From assembly GCF_900111995.1 (NCBI RefSeq), contig NZ_FOKF01000036.1:1-48347 (forward strand): 48,347 bases of DNA, written 5' to 3'. Both the position numbers and the translations under genes were made by a program. This DNA is from Collimonas sp. OK607 (GTDB lineage: Bacteria; Pseudomonadota; Gammaproteobacteria; Burkholderiales; Burkholderiaceae_D). The notes beneath the pieces were generated by a model. It was not told the origin of the DNA. It searched no databases and saw only the letters and a program-made list of their open reading frames with translations. Shown here piece after piece: positions 40,693 through 48,015 of this stretch (its first letter is position 1; each line of letters opens with the position of its first letter).

Positions 40693-41163
40693 TCACACCT
40701 TAACCGGTTCAGTTTCGAACGGCTCGATGTCGCCAGGACGTCGCAGCATCTTGTTGACCTCATCCAGATGGAGCTCCTCCAGAACGATCATTTCCCGCGC
40801 ATATTCCTCAAGCAGGATCGAGCGGCCTTCGGTCATCTTGAACAAATTGTAATACGCCGCGAGCGCCGTCCTTTCAAGCTCCAGGCTTTCACGCAGGATA
40901 TCGCCGATATCGTGCTGCGCCGTTTCCAGCAGCGGCCCGATCTTCAGCGACGGATGCCCACCCAGCAGCGTCACCATTTCTCCGGCTTTGTGGGCGTGCC
41001 CAAGCCCTTCCAGCGCATTGTCCTTGAGCCATGAAACGATCGGTATGCGGCCATATCCGTAGACCATCAATGAATAATGCGTGTAGCGCACCACGCCAGC
41101 CAATTCAAGCTCCATGATGCTATTCAGCGCCTCGATTGTTTGTCGCTTCTCAGTATCGTTCAT
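40693..41163 (-). CDS. Bacterioferritin-like ferritin-family protein
   Basis: This 156-residue four-helix-bundle protein stores iron. The diiron ligand pattern of the ferritin superfamily is visible as SIMELELAGVVRYTHYS (Glu), ALEGLGHAHKAGE (Glu and His), ESLELERTALAAYY (Glu) and MIVLEELHLDEV (Glu and His). The heme-binding methionine of classical bacterioferritin (near 52) is not obvious, so it may be a non-heme relative. It is convergent with the histidine-kinase gene, 21 bp apart, and divergent from the PEBP-family gene. Confidence 0.85.
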   Translation of the reverse strand: MNDTEKRQTIEALNSIMELELAGVVRYTHYSLMVYGYGRIPIVSWLKDNALEGLGHAHKAGEMVTLLGGHPSLKIGPLLETAQHDIGDILRESLELERTALAAYYNLFKMTEGRSILLEEYAREMIVLEELHLDEVNKMLRRPGDIEPFETEPVKV

Positions 41164-41378
41164 GTTTGTCCTCGTGTTTATTGAAGCCGCTCAGCCACAG
41201 AAAAACGATTACCCGGCAATGATTATTCAATTCAGGGATAGCAAAGATTAAGATGAATAGCAAGGCATTCTTTGAACCAATTGGGCGAGAGGTGTAGGAT
41301 TGAAGCGCTAAGCGATTTTTTGTGCTGCAACATGCACCGTTGCCAGCCAGCACTGAGCCCCATCCAGGGAGGCGAACC

Positions 41379-41855
41379 ATGATCATGGTGCTAAATTCTC
41401 CGGCGTTTTCACATGACGGCTTGATTCCCAGGCGCTACACCTGCGAAGGCGAAGATATTTCTCCCGAGCTCGTATGGAGTGGGTTGCCGCCGGCGACCCG
41501 CAGTCTGGTCCTGATCGTCGACGACCCTGATGCGCCCGATCCGGCGGCGCCGCAAACTACCTGGGTGCATTGGGTGCTCTACAACATTCCGCCTGAGGCG
41601 GACGGACTCGAGGCGGCGGTTCCTGACGCGAAACTGCCGGCCGGAACCAAAGATGGCTTGAACGACTGGAATCGCACTGGTTACGGCGGCCCCTGCCCGC
41701 CGATCGGGCGCCATCGCTATTTTCATAAGCTCTACGCCTTGGATATCGTGCTTCCGGATCTCGGAAAGCCGACCAAAGCGATACTGGAAAAGGCCATGGC
41801 GGCCCATATCATCGCCAGTGCCACGCTAATCGGCAGCTACAAGAAGGGAAGCTAG
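41379..41855 (+). CDS. YbhB/YbcL family PEBP (Raf kinase inhibitor-like) protein
   Basis: This 158-residue protein of the phosphatidylethanolamine-binding family has YTCEGEDISPELVWSGLPP, DDPDAPDPAAP and TTWVHWVLYNIP. The NRTGYGGPCPPIGRHRYFHKLYALD segment holds the conserved ligand-site residues (Asp-Pro-Asp and the Gly-Gly-Pro-Cys-Pro-Pro to His-Arg-Tyr motif). GGAGG stands at the ideal distance from ATG 41379. E. coli YbhB and YbcL bind phospholipid-like ligands and affect host signalling, but a general bacterial role is not known. It stands alone, next to a bacterioferritin-like gene. Confidence 0.92.
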   Translation: MIMVLNSPAFSHDGLIPRRYTCEGEDISPELVWSGLPPATRSLVLIVDDPDAPDPAAPQTTWVHWVLYNIPPEADGLEAAVPDAKLPAGTKDGLNDWNRTGYGGPCPPIGRHRYFHKLYALDIVLPDLGKPTKAILEKAMAAHIIASATLIGSYKKGS

Positions 41856-41881
41856 GAAATGGGGTGATCATGATCGCCACG

Positions 41882-41909
41882 AAAAGACGGCTCCAGGTAT
41901 GGAGCCGTC
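41882..41909 (-). terminator. Terminator for the secreted-protein gene
   Basis: On the minus strand GACGGCTCC, six bases, and GGAGCCGTC make a perfect nine-pair stem followed directly by TTTT. It begins 27 bases after the stop of the gene at 41936. On the plus strand the same stem lies 30 bases after the PEBP gene and may serve it too. Confidence 0.85.
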
Positions 41910-41935
41910 ATTAGTGCGAACTATCGAGCCAGGCT

Positions 41936-43906
41936 TCAGGGCTCGATCCGGCTGATGCGCGTTGCCCAGTTAGTCAAGGCGACGCGACTCCCGCTGCAAC
42001 TGAACAGCGCTGCAGGATCGGTGTATTGCGCCAGCGTGCACGCATGCGCAATGTATTCATTGGCCAGCCAGATATCGTTGCCGTCAACCGCCGCCGCGCC
42101 ATAATCGCCCCAGCGGCTACGCGGTGTCCCAAAGGCGTTATAAGAACCGAATTCGTCGTCAGGCCCGAGTCCGTTTGCAATTACCTTGACCGTTTCACCT
42201 CGATGACCATTGTCGCGGTTGAAATGAATATAACCTGCACTCGGATAGTGATCTGCTCCGACCACGGTAAAGCCGATCACTCCTTTGCCGTTAGGTAATG
42301 CAGCGATGGCTGGCCGCGTAACGCTGTTACCGGCAATCGCCAACTGGCCCTGCTTGATTACCGATGCACTGGCGAGGTTGGCTGAAACGGAAGGATTCAG
42401 CACATAGTAGGCAATCCCGGTCTGATCCTGGCCGGCGACATTGACGACGGTATCGAGTGCGCCGTATAAACGGCCACCAGTAAAAAACACCTGTTGCATG
42501 CGCGAGTCGTTCGGATCGATCGCCGCCAGAGTTTCCGGAACTGTCGGCTGGACTGCAGTTAGATAATTCCAACATCCAATGCCCGCAGGTGTCACCAGGC
42601 TGCGGTCGTTCAGGCAGTCCCTCAGGGGCGCGCTTCCCGGTTTCTGCGGGATCGCAGGCGGTACGCCATAGGAATCAACATTGACTACATTATGCGAAAG
42701 CGTCAGTGCTGGCGTTGCGTCGTCCAGCGATTTCGTGTTACCAACTGCCCACACCCGCAGGCGACTGTCGTTGCCGGAATTGGAAAACACTGCGACCGAA
42801 CTCAGGAGATATTCGGTGCCCCGGTTACTGCGCTCAAAATCACTGGCCGGAGATACTGCAGGCCACACAGTGAATCCCGGATTGCCGTCGAGCAGATAAT
42901 CTGCGGTATCAAGCTGCGTCACTTGAATCGAAGTAGTACCACTGGTCAGCGCCTTTTTCGATATTGCATATATCTGCGCACTGTTGAATCCTCCCGAAAA
43001 CGGGAATTCGTTGGTTGTCAGGTAGATGCCATTGGCGTCGGCGCCGATGTGCGGATAATCGCCCAGACATGGGCAGTTTGGATGCTGCGGCGTGCCTTGT
43101 GTGCCATCATCCTGCACTGCAATCTTGTACACGGTCCAGCTCCCGAGCGGATCGGCTGACGAGCTGACAGCAAGGTCAAGATGATTGGTGCCGGTCTGCG
43201 CGCCCGTGGCAGGATCGGTGTCCAGCGTCAACACCAGGTGGAACCAGCGTTTTACGTCTGGATCGAAATAACAGGCCGGGTCGGTGATCGATGGACCGAA
43301 AACTCGTGGATTGACCTGGCGGTTAATTGCTGGCGCATATCCATAAAATGCGTTGAGCGCAATATCTCCGCTTAACGCAACGCCTTTACGGTTATAGATC
43401 TTCATTACGTCATTCAACGATTCCATGACGTAGCCGTTTCCGGCACAGAGTCCCTGATCCGGTGGCTCAATCGAAAACTGGTTGCCGTTGCTTGCAAGTC
43501 GCTGGTTGCGGGAATTTTCGCCGTCGAAACTGAGTTGCACACGCCGGTCTGGCACATCTTTGCCCAACGCTTCGGTCCACTCGCCTTTCCCCTGTGCCTT
43601 AGCGATACTGCGGTTTATCTTGAACTTCGCTACGCGCGCGAGCACGCCGGTGGTGCTTTGCGTTCCTTTTGTTCCAGTTGCACCTGTAGTGCCTGCCGCA
43701 GTGGGACCGTCGGCGAGATTAGGAACGTTCGAAAATGTCGGCGATGTTTCGGGTGATGACAAACCATCGACACCGACAGAAGTGGTTGGAATTTTGACTG
43801 TGCCGCTGCTGGTTATTTGTCTTGTGATGGTGGAGCCGAAAGCCGAGCCTACGGTAAAACAAGCGAAACTGAGAATTAATCCTAATCTACTAAAATTCCG
43901 ATTCAT
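41936..43906 (-). CDS. Large secreted protein, unknown function (probable beta-propeller)
   Basis: This 656-residue protein starts at ATG 43906 (GGAGAAG before it) with a signal peptide MNRNFSRLGLILSFACF, cut near AFG-STI. A stretch of Gly-Thr-rich triplets (TTGATGTKGTQSTTG at about residues 72-86) resembles a short collagen-like linker. The main body alternates strands and turns with repeated Asp/Trp motifs such as FDPDVKRWF, CPCLGDYPHIGADANGIYL and RWGDYGAAAVDGNDIWLAN. This is what blades of a beta-propeller look like. At least six cysteines are present, so disulfide bonds are likely. No enzyme motif was recognised. The gene is isolated, with terminators on both sides. Confidence 0.85.
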   Translation of the reverse strand: MNRNFSRLGLILSFACFTVGSAFGSTITRQITSSGTVKIPTTSVGVDGLSSPETSPTFSNVPNLADGPTAAGTTGATGTKGTQSTTGVLARVAKFKINRSIAKAQGKGEWTEALGKDVPDRRVQLSFDGENSRNQRLASNGNQFSIEPPDQGLCAGNGYVMESLNDVMKIYNRKGVALSGDIALNAFYGYAPAINRQVNPRVFGPSITDPACYFDPDVKRWFHLVLTLDTDPATGAQTGTNHLDLAVSSSADPLGSWTVYKIAVQDDGTQGTPQHPNCPCLGDYPHIGADANGIYLTTNEFPFSGGFNSAQIYAISKKALTSGTTSIQVTQLDTADYLLDGNPGFTVWPAVSPASDFERSNRGTEYLLSSVAVFSNSGNDSRLRVWAVGNTKSLDDATPALTLSHNVVNVDSYGVPPAIPQKPGSAPLRDCLNDRSLVTPAGIGCWNYLTAVQPTVPETLAAIDPNDSRMQQVFFTGGRLYGALDTVVNVAGQDQTGIAYYVLNPSVSANLASASVIKQGQLAIAGNSVTRPAIAALPNGKGVIGFTVVGADHYPSAGYIHFNRDNGHRGETVKVIANGLGPDDEFGSYNAFGTPRSRWGDYGAAAVDGNDIWLANEYIAHACTLAQYTDPAALFSCSGSRVALTNWATRISRIEP

Positions 43907-43986
43907 TTTCTTCTCCAAAAATTGTCATTTTTGAGCCTCTTCAGGGTAAAGAAAAACCTTACTTTGCAGACCGCAGTTCCTCAGCC

Positions 43987-44015
43987 ACAAGATATTTTTT
44001 CTAAAAAAATCTTGT
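43987..44015. repeat. AT-rich inverted repeat, possible hairpin
   Basis: ACAAGAT, an extra A, then T6, CT, A7 and TCTTGT give a near-perfect inverted repeat with one bulged base. It lies 80 bases upstream of the secreted-protein start, in its promoter or leader. It could be an operator or a leader hairpin. Confidence 0.4.
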
Positions 44016-44232
44016 AACCGCCTTTTTGCTGCGTTAAATCAAGATCAACCCTGTTCGAGAAATATTTTTATAAATACTTGTTTTTCCCCGAGATCAGCGA
44101 TGAATTGTGACTGGCAATAATTGCCGTGCGGAAATTATATATACATTTCATCGCGATCCAGCATCTATTTTTTCAGTATTAAAAAAATAATAGTTTCGAC
44201 TAATCGAAGCAGCGTGCGAGCCTCTCGCGCAC

Positions 44233-44264
44233 AAAGAATGGCTCTGATATAAGAGCCATTCTTT
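44233..44264. terminator. Strong hairpin after proline-dehydrogenase-like gene
   Basis: AAAGAATGGCTCT (44233-44245) and AGAGCCATTCTTT (44252-44264) form a perfect 13-pair stem with a six-base loop. No T tract follows, apart from the T-rich end of the stem. It lies 115 bases past the stop of the leftward gene at 44380 and separates it from the secreted-protein gene. Confidence 0.6.
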
Positions 44265-44379
44265 ATAGCTTGCCCAACTTTGGAGATGTGATTCGCGTGT
44301 CGATCAACATGCTTCGGCCACTCTGAGACAGCCGATCGATTTGAACCTCAAGGGGATCGGCTATCACGGGTATCCGCGT

Positions 44380-45417
44380 CTATATTTGCGGCGCCATGAT
44401 GTCCACGAGCGCTTGGTAGAGCCGTATCGGCTCTTCCGCGATCCGGTTCAAAACGTACAGAAAATATTCTTCACCATAAACGGCGTATTCACGCGTTGGA
44501 AAACCGCGCTTCTGCAATCCATCCAATTGCTCCGTGCCGAGACCGATCAGCGATTCGAATTCGTAGTGGCGCTGGTCAAACAGATCTTGCTGCAGGATTA
44601 AATTCGTGAGGTCTTCCTGAATCGTGCGATCGTGCGTCGCAATCGAACATTTGTGTCCGCTAGTTAGTAGTGCTGTTGCGAATTGCCTGTAGCAAGCGGC
44701 CAATTCAGGGCTGTTCCGATCATAGGCAACTTGCACAGGCTCAAGAAAAGCGCCCTTCACCAAACGAATGCGGCCTGGATAGGCCATCAGTTTTGGCAGA
44801 TCCTGTGCACTGCGATGCAACTTGGCGGGCACTGTGATGCCGACATTCGCCAGTGCAGGATCTGCATGCAGGCGGGCATAGGTGAGATAGATATTATCGG
44901 CGCGGTCGGATCCTTCCATCGAAATCATGACTTCGCAGCCGCTTGCGGCAGCAGCGCGGGCAATTTTTCTGCCGTTGAGGAAACCGAGCTCGGGATCGAT
45001 CACAGAACCAATGTGGGACAGATCGAGTGAAACCGAACAATTCAGGGCTCTGTCCGCACTTCTGTCGCCAATGGCGCAAATCAACGCCAGAAAGACTTCC
45101 GTTTCCGCATTAGCCTTGCTCTCGTCGCGGCAACTTTCGCCCATATACTCCGCAGAAGCAGCATGGCCACGGGCATTGATCTGGCTTACGCGCTCCACCA
45201 CATCTTGCGTTGTCTGCCCAGCTACGTAACGCCGGGCGACACGATGCATGAATGGCCGCAGCGCCGGATCGTTACAAAACCTGGCCTTGGCATCTTCATT
45301 CAGTGCCAACTCGCGCAGCACATCGGCAGCCTGGCCGACCAAGGCTCGCCATTGCACAGGAAATATCGGTTGATTATTGTTTGCCATAGTAGATAGTTGA
45401 AGCGATAGTTGAAACAC
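44380..45417 (-). CDS. Proline-dehydrogenase-family protein with altered active site
   Basis: This 345-residue protein has the FAD TIM barrel of proline dehydrogenase in the monofunctional (Thermus-like) layout. Key segments are SVSLDLSHIGSVID, CEVMISMEGSDR, RIRLVKGAFLEPVQVAY, IATHDRTI, HYEFESLIGL and YAVYGEEYFLYVLNRIAEEP. Several residues invariant in proline dehydrogenases differ: the Lys of SLKLS is Asp132, the Asp of the RLDMED strand is Ser166, and the first of the Arg-Arg pair is Asn324. These hold proline and its carboxylate, so another substrate is likely. Two starts are possible: GTG 45417 and ATG 45387. The first ten residues of the long form arise from a 10-bp repeat, which favours 45387. 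It has no partner gene. Confidence 0.82.
   Translation of the reverse strand: MFQLSLQLSTMANNNQPIFPVQWRALVGQAADVLRELALNEDAKARFCNDPALRPFMHRVARRYVAGQTTQDVVERVSQINARGHAASAEYMGESCRDESKANAETEVFLALICAIGDRSADRALNCSVSLDLSHIGSVIDPELGFLNGRKIARAAAASGCEVMISMEGSDRADNIYLTYARLHADPALANVGITVPAKLHRSAQDLPKLMAYPGRIRLVKGAFLEPVQVAYDRNSPELAACYRQFATALLTSGHKCSIATHDRTIQEDLTNLILQQDLFDQRHYEFESLIGLGTEQLDGLQKRGFPTREYAVYGEEYFLYVLNRIAEEPIRLYQALVDIMAPQI
45392..45413. repeat. Tandem 10-bp repeat at start of PRODH-like gene
   Basis: GATAGTTGAA occurs at 45392-45401 and 45404-45413 with a 12-bp period. If ATG 45387 is the true start, the pair lies in the leader immediately before it. Confidence 0.55.
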
Positions 45418-45802
45418 TCGTCATGAAATTCCGCCTGAAACGGCGGGCCCTTGTTTCCAGGAATTCATTTTAGAGATTCGACGAGAGGCGGCAAAACCAG
45501 TAATTTTCCGTGCTTCTGCCAATTTTTCTCACATCACCAAGGATGCAGGTAGCGCGTGACGCTCAGGTGCGCAATGGGAACCGGTGGAGATCGGTAGTTA
45601 TAATCATTCGGTAAAAATGCCATTTATGCCATTTGAATGATATATTTCCGCATTGCAACTTATTGTCTGGATGAGGAATAGCGTAATTTGCGCATATCTG
45701 CGCATATTTATCCTCGGCCAGACTTGAAGCGACGCCATAAGTTATACAGTAAACAACTTTCATCTATTACTTCACGTGGATACTTACCCTTAAATATTGC
45801 CA
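45418..45802. other. Gene-free divergent region rich in tandem repeats
   Basis: This is about 385 bases between the leftward PRODH-like gene and the rightward histidine kinase. It holds ATGCCATTT twice in direct tandem at 45617-45634 and TGCGCATAT twice with a 10-bp period at 45689-45707. A third repeated element, GATAGTTGAA, lies at the left border. Each pair would place both copies on nearly the same helix face, so binding sites are likely. No RNA gene was recognised. Confidence 0.55.
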
Positions 45803-47284
45803 ATGTACTCAATATTGCCCGCCTTAGTCGCATCCGTTTTTCTGGGTTACGGCTTGTACGTACTTTGTACACAAGGCTTCACCCGTATCGGCATCAGCTT
45901 TTCTGCGCTGTGCATGATTTCTGCGTTTTGGCAGGGCACTTGGGCTGTTCTTTTCCAGGTTCACACGCCAGGCCTGGCGATGTTCCTGATCAAGTTTGGC
46001 TACCTCCTGATCCTGTTCTTGCCGACCAGCCTGTATCATTTCCTGACAGAAGTCTCCGATCGTCCGAATGAACGCCATCTGGTTTATCTGTCGTATGGAA
46101 TAGCCTCGATCCTGGCACTCTTTCTGATCGGTGGCGATCTCTTCGTTGCCGGCTACTATGAATATTTTTGGGGATACTATCCAAAGGCTGGGCCGCTCCA
46201 TCCGGTGCATGTGCTGCAAACCGTGGTGGTGGTATGCCGTGGTCTCTATATCACCCTTCTCCAGCAAAAAACCGCACCGCCGAATAAACGCATCAGGTTG
46301 CGATTGTGCATCGCCGGCATCCTTACTTATTTTTTTGCGGCCGTCGATTATCTGTGTAATTACGGATTCGAGTTTTACCCGCCTGGCGTGTTGTTCATCG
46401 CTGTCAGCCTTGGCATCATCACGGTCGCGATTGTCAAATACGGCTTGTTCAATCCGATGGCAATTGCCGCCAGCGTCGCCCACGAGATGCGTACTCCGCT
46501 GCTCTCGATCCGCAATCAGGCGCAAGGAATCAACAAATATATCCCGACACTTCTCCATAGCTACCAACTGGCGGTTGCCAACAATCTTTGCCCCCCCTCT
46601 TTGCCGCCGTTTGCCTTGAACTATCTTGCCACCATAGGTAAAACGCTTACCCATGAAGTAGATCGGACCAGTGCGGTACTGGACATGATGCTGGCCTCTA
46701 TCAAAATGGATCAGATCGACAAAAGTTCATTTGCGCAGCACGACATGGGACATTGCCTGAACGAGGCGATTGAACGCTACACCTACGACCGCCAGGACCG
46801 GGAGCGCATCGTTGTCAGTGCTGCTGAAGATCAGGATTTCAGATTTTATGGGTCGGATACGCTGCTGATACTGGTGCTGTTCAACTTGCTGAAAAATGCA
46901 CTGTATGCGATCAAGGTAGCCGGCAAGGGTGAAATCCAGATATGGACGGTGGGTGGACCGTCCATCAATCGTTTGTATTTCAGGGATACGGGAACCGGGA
47001 TTGCCGGCGACGCGCTGCCTAATATCTTTGACGGTTTTTTCACGACCAAACAAAGCGGCGGCACCGGTGTCGGGCTCACGTTTTGCCATCGGGTGATGGC
47101 ATCTTTCGGCGGTCGCATACGCTGCGATTCCGTTGCTGGTCAATATACGACATTTACCCTCGAATTTCCGGTGGTGGAAAACGCTCCGGATACCGCTCCG
47201 GATAAAATGGTTTCTCCAATTGTTGCAACATCGCTGCGACAAACGGAGGAAAGCACGGCGCACTCTCCTCCGCATGTTCTCTAG
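45803..47284 (+). CDS. Seven-TM sensor histidine kinase, quorum-sensing-kinase-like
   Basis: This is a 493-residue membrane kinase (start ATG 45803; TTG 45797 is possible). The first 220 residues form about seven hydrophobic segments with FWGYYPKAGPLHPVH in a loop, typical of 7TM histidine kinases. The H box SVAHEMRTPLLSIRNQAQGI carries His227 and is followed by an unusual long segment (YIPTLLHSYQLAVANNLCPP). The catalytic domain has N box LLKNALYAI (about 365), G1 FRDTGTGIAG and G2 SGGTGVGLTFCHRVM. The region around the H box and the GLTFCHRVMASFGGRIRCDS ending recall CqsS/LqsS-type kinases that sense alpha-hydroxyketone signals; I consider this likely but not proven. No receiver domain is attached and no response regulator is adjacent. 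Confidence 0.85.
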   Translation: MYSILPALVASVFLGYGLYVLCTQGFTRIGISFSALCMISAFWQGTWAVLFQVHTPGLAMFLIKFGYLLILFLPTSLYHFLTEVSDRPNERHLVYLSYGIASILALFLIGGDLFVAGYYEYFWGYYPKAGPLHPVHVLQTVVVVCRGLYITLLQQKTAPPNKRIRLRLCIAGILTYFFAAVDYLCNYGFEFYPPGVLFIAVSLGIITVAIVKYGLFNPMAIAASVAHEMRTPLLSIRNQAQGINKYIPTLLHSYQLAVANNLCPPSLPPFALNYLATIGKTLTHEVDRTSAVLDMMLASIKMDQIDKSSFAQHDMGHCLNEAIERYTYDRQDRERIVVSAAEDQDFRFYGSDTLLILVLFNLLKNALYAIKVAGKGEIQIWTVGGPSINRLYFRDTGTGIAGDALPNIFDGFFTTKQSGGTGVGLTFCHRVMASFGGRIRCDSVAGQYTTFTLEFPVVENAPDTAPDKMVSPIVATSLRQTEESTAHSPPHVL

Positions 47285-47335
47285 TTCAAATCAAACATTT
47301 TCAAAACCAGACTTTGCCTCTTTCTTTTGCGCCCT

Positions 47336-47824
47336 TCATTGAACTTCATATTCCCGGATTTTTTCAAGAATGTGATCAGGCAAGCGCGTGATTCTCTTTT
47401 CCTTGTTGGCGAAAACTATTTGCTGATGGCCCTTCGCAACCAGCTTGCCATCTACAAGAAATCGGAACAACAATGAAAACGAACATTGCTTGATAGCGAA
47501 AGTATTGACCTCGCACGCGATCTTTTGAAATGCGAACGTCTCGCACACATACTCCTGTTGCGCTTCCTTGGTAATGAAAACCCCAAGCGATTGCAACATG
47601 TCGGCAGAAATGCACTCGAAAAACCAACGTTCGCGGCAGATCCCTTGCCATTCGAAATGCCGGGCAAAATAGATATTGCCGGTAGCATTCGAGTCTTTCA
47701 GGTAAACATCGATCGAATGGTGGAAGGTTTTTGGCAACTCGGGGCGCAAAATGATAAACGGCAGCGGGGTAACTTCTGCTTTGTTTTCTTTGGTGACCGG
47801 ATGCTTGGACAGGATAGCTGACAT
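47336..47824 (-). CDS. Hotdog thioesterase-like protein, enediyne-type (4HBT superfamily)
   Basis: This 162-residue hotdog-fold protein has the core VYLKDSNATGNIYFARHFEWQGICRERWFFE. In the classical 4-hydroxybenzoyl-CoA thioesterase the second Asp of the GDxD motif is catalytic; here that position is Asn46. This Asn, together with WQG and the following Arg-Glu pair, is how thioesterases of enediyne polyketide systems (TebC/DynE7 type) look. It is an unexpected find in a betaproteobacterium. It is convergent with the histidine kinase gene (51 bp gap). A 16-bp perfect palindrome (47931-47946) lies 107 bp upstream and is the likely operator. No polyketide genes are in the window. Confidence 0.85.
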   Translation of the reverse strand: MSAILSKHPVTKENKAEVTPLPFIILRPELPKTFHHSIDVYLKDSNATGNIYFARHFEWQGICRERWFFECISADMLQSLGVFITKEAQQEYVCETFAFQKIACEVNTFAIKQCSFSLLFRFLVDGKLVAKGHQQIVFANKEKRITRLPDHILEKIREYEVQ

Positions 47825-47930
47825 GATGGAACTCCATAAGCAAATAGAAAAAAGGCTGAATGAACAGCCGCTATTGCCGCCTCGTCTCTTTCAAGTCCGA
47901 GGAAGCAGCTTATAGTGTTGATCAAGTTCT

Positions 47931-47946
47931 ATTACTTGCAAGTAAT
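47931..47946. promoter_or_regulatory. 16-bp perfect palindrome upstream of thioesterase gene
   Basis: ATTACTTGCAAGTAAT is perfectly symmetric. It lies 107 bp upstream of the thioesterase start, and another short palindrome, TTGATCAA, overlaps its flank at 47919-47926. This is a strong candidate operator. The regulator may lie beyond the IS3 element or elsewhere. Confidence 0.6.
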
Positions 47947-48015
47947 CAACTGCAAATAACGTAGGAAAGTTCGTAGCAAGTGGTATCAACACGGAAGCGG
48001 TCGATATGTCGTAAT

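Larger units (their letters stand above)
43907..44379. other. Gene-free region upstream of the secreted-protein gene
   Basis: This is about 470 bases without a gene. It holds the upstream region of the secreted-protein gene, an AT-rich near-perfect hairpin at 43987-44015, an AT-rich stretch at about 44120-44200 and the terminator hairpin at 44233-44264. Nothing coding or RNA-gene-like was recognised. Confidence 0.55.
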
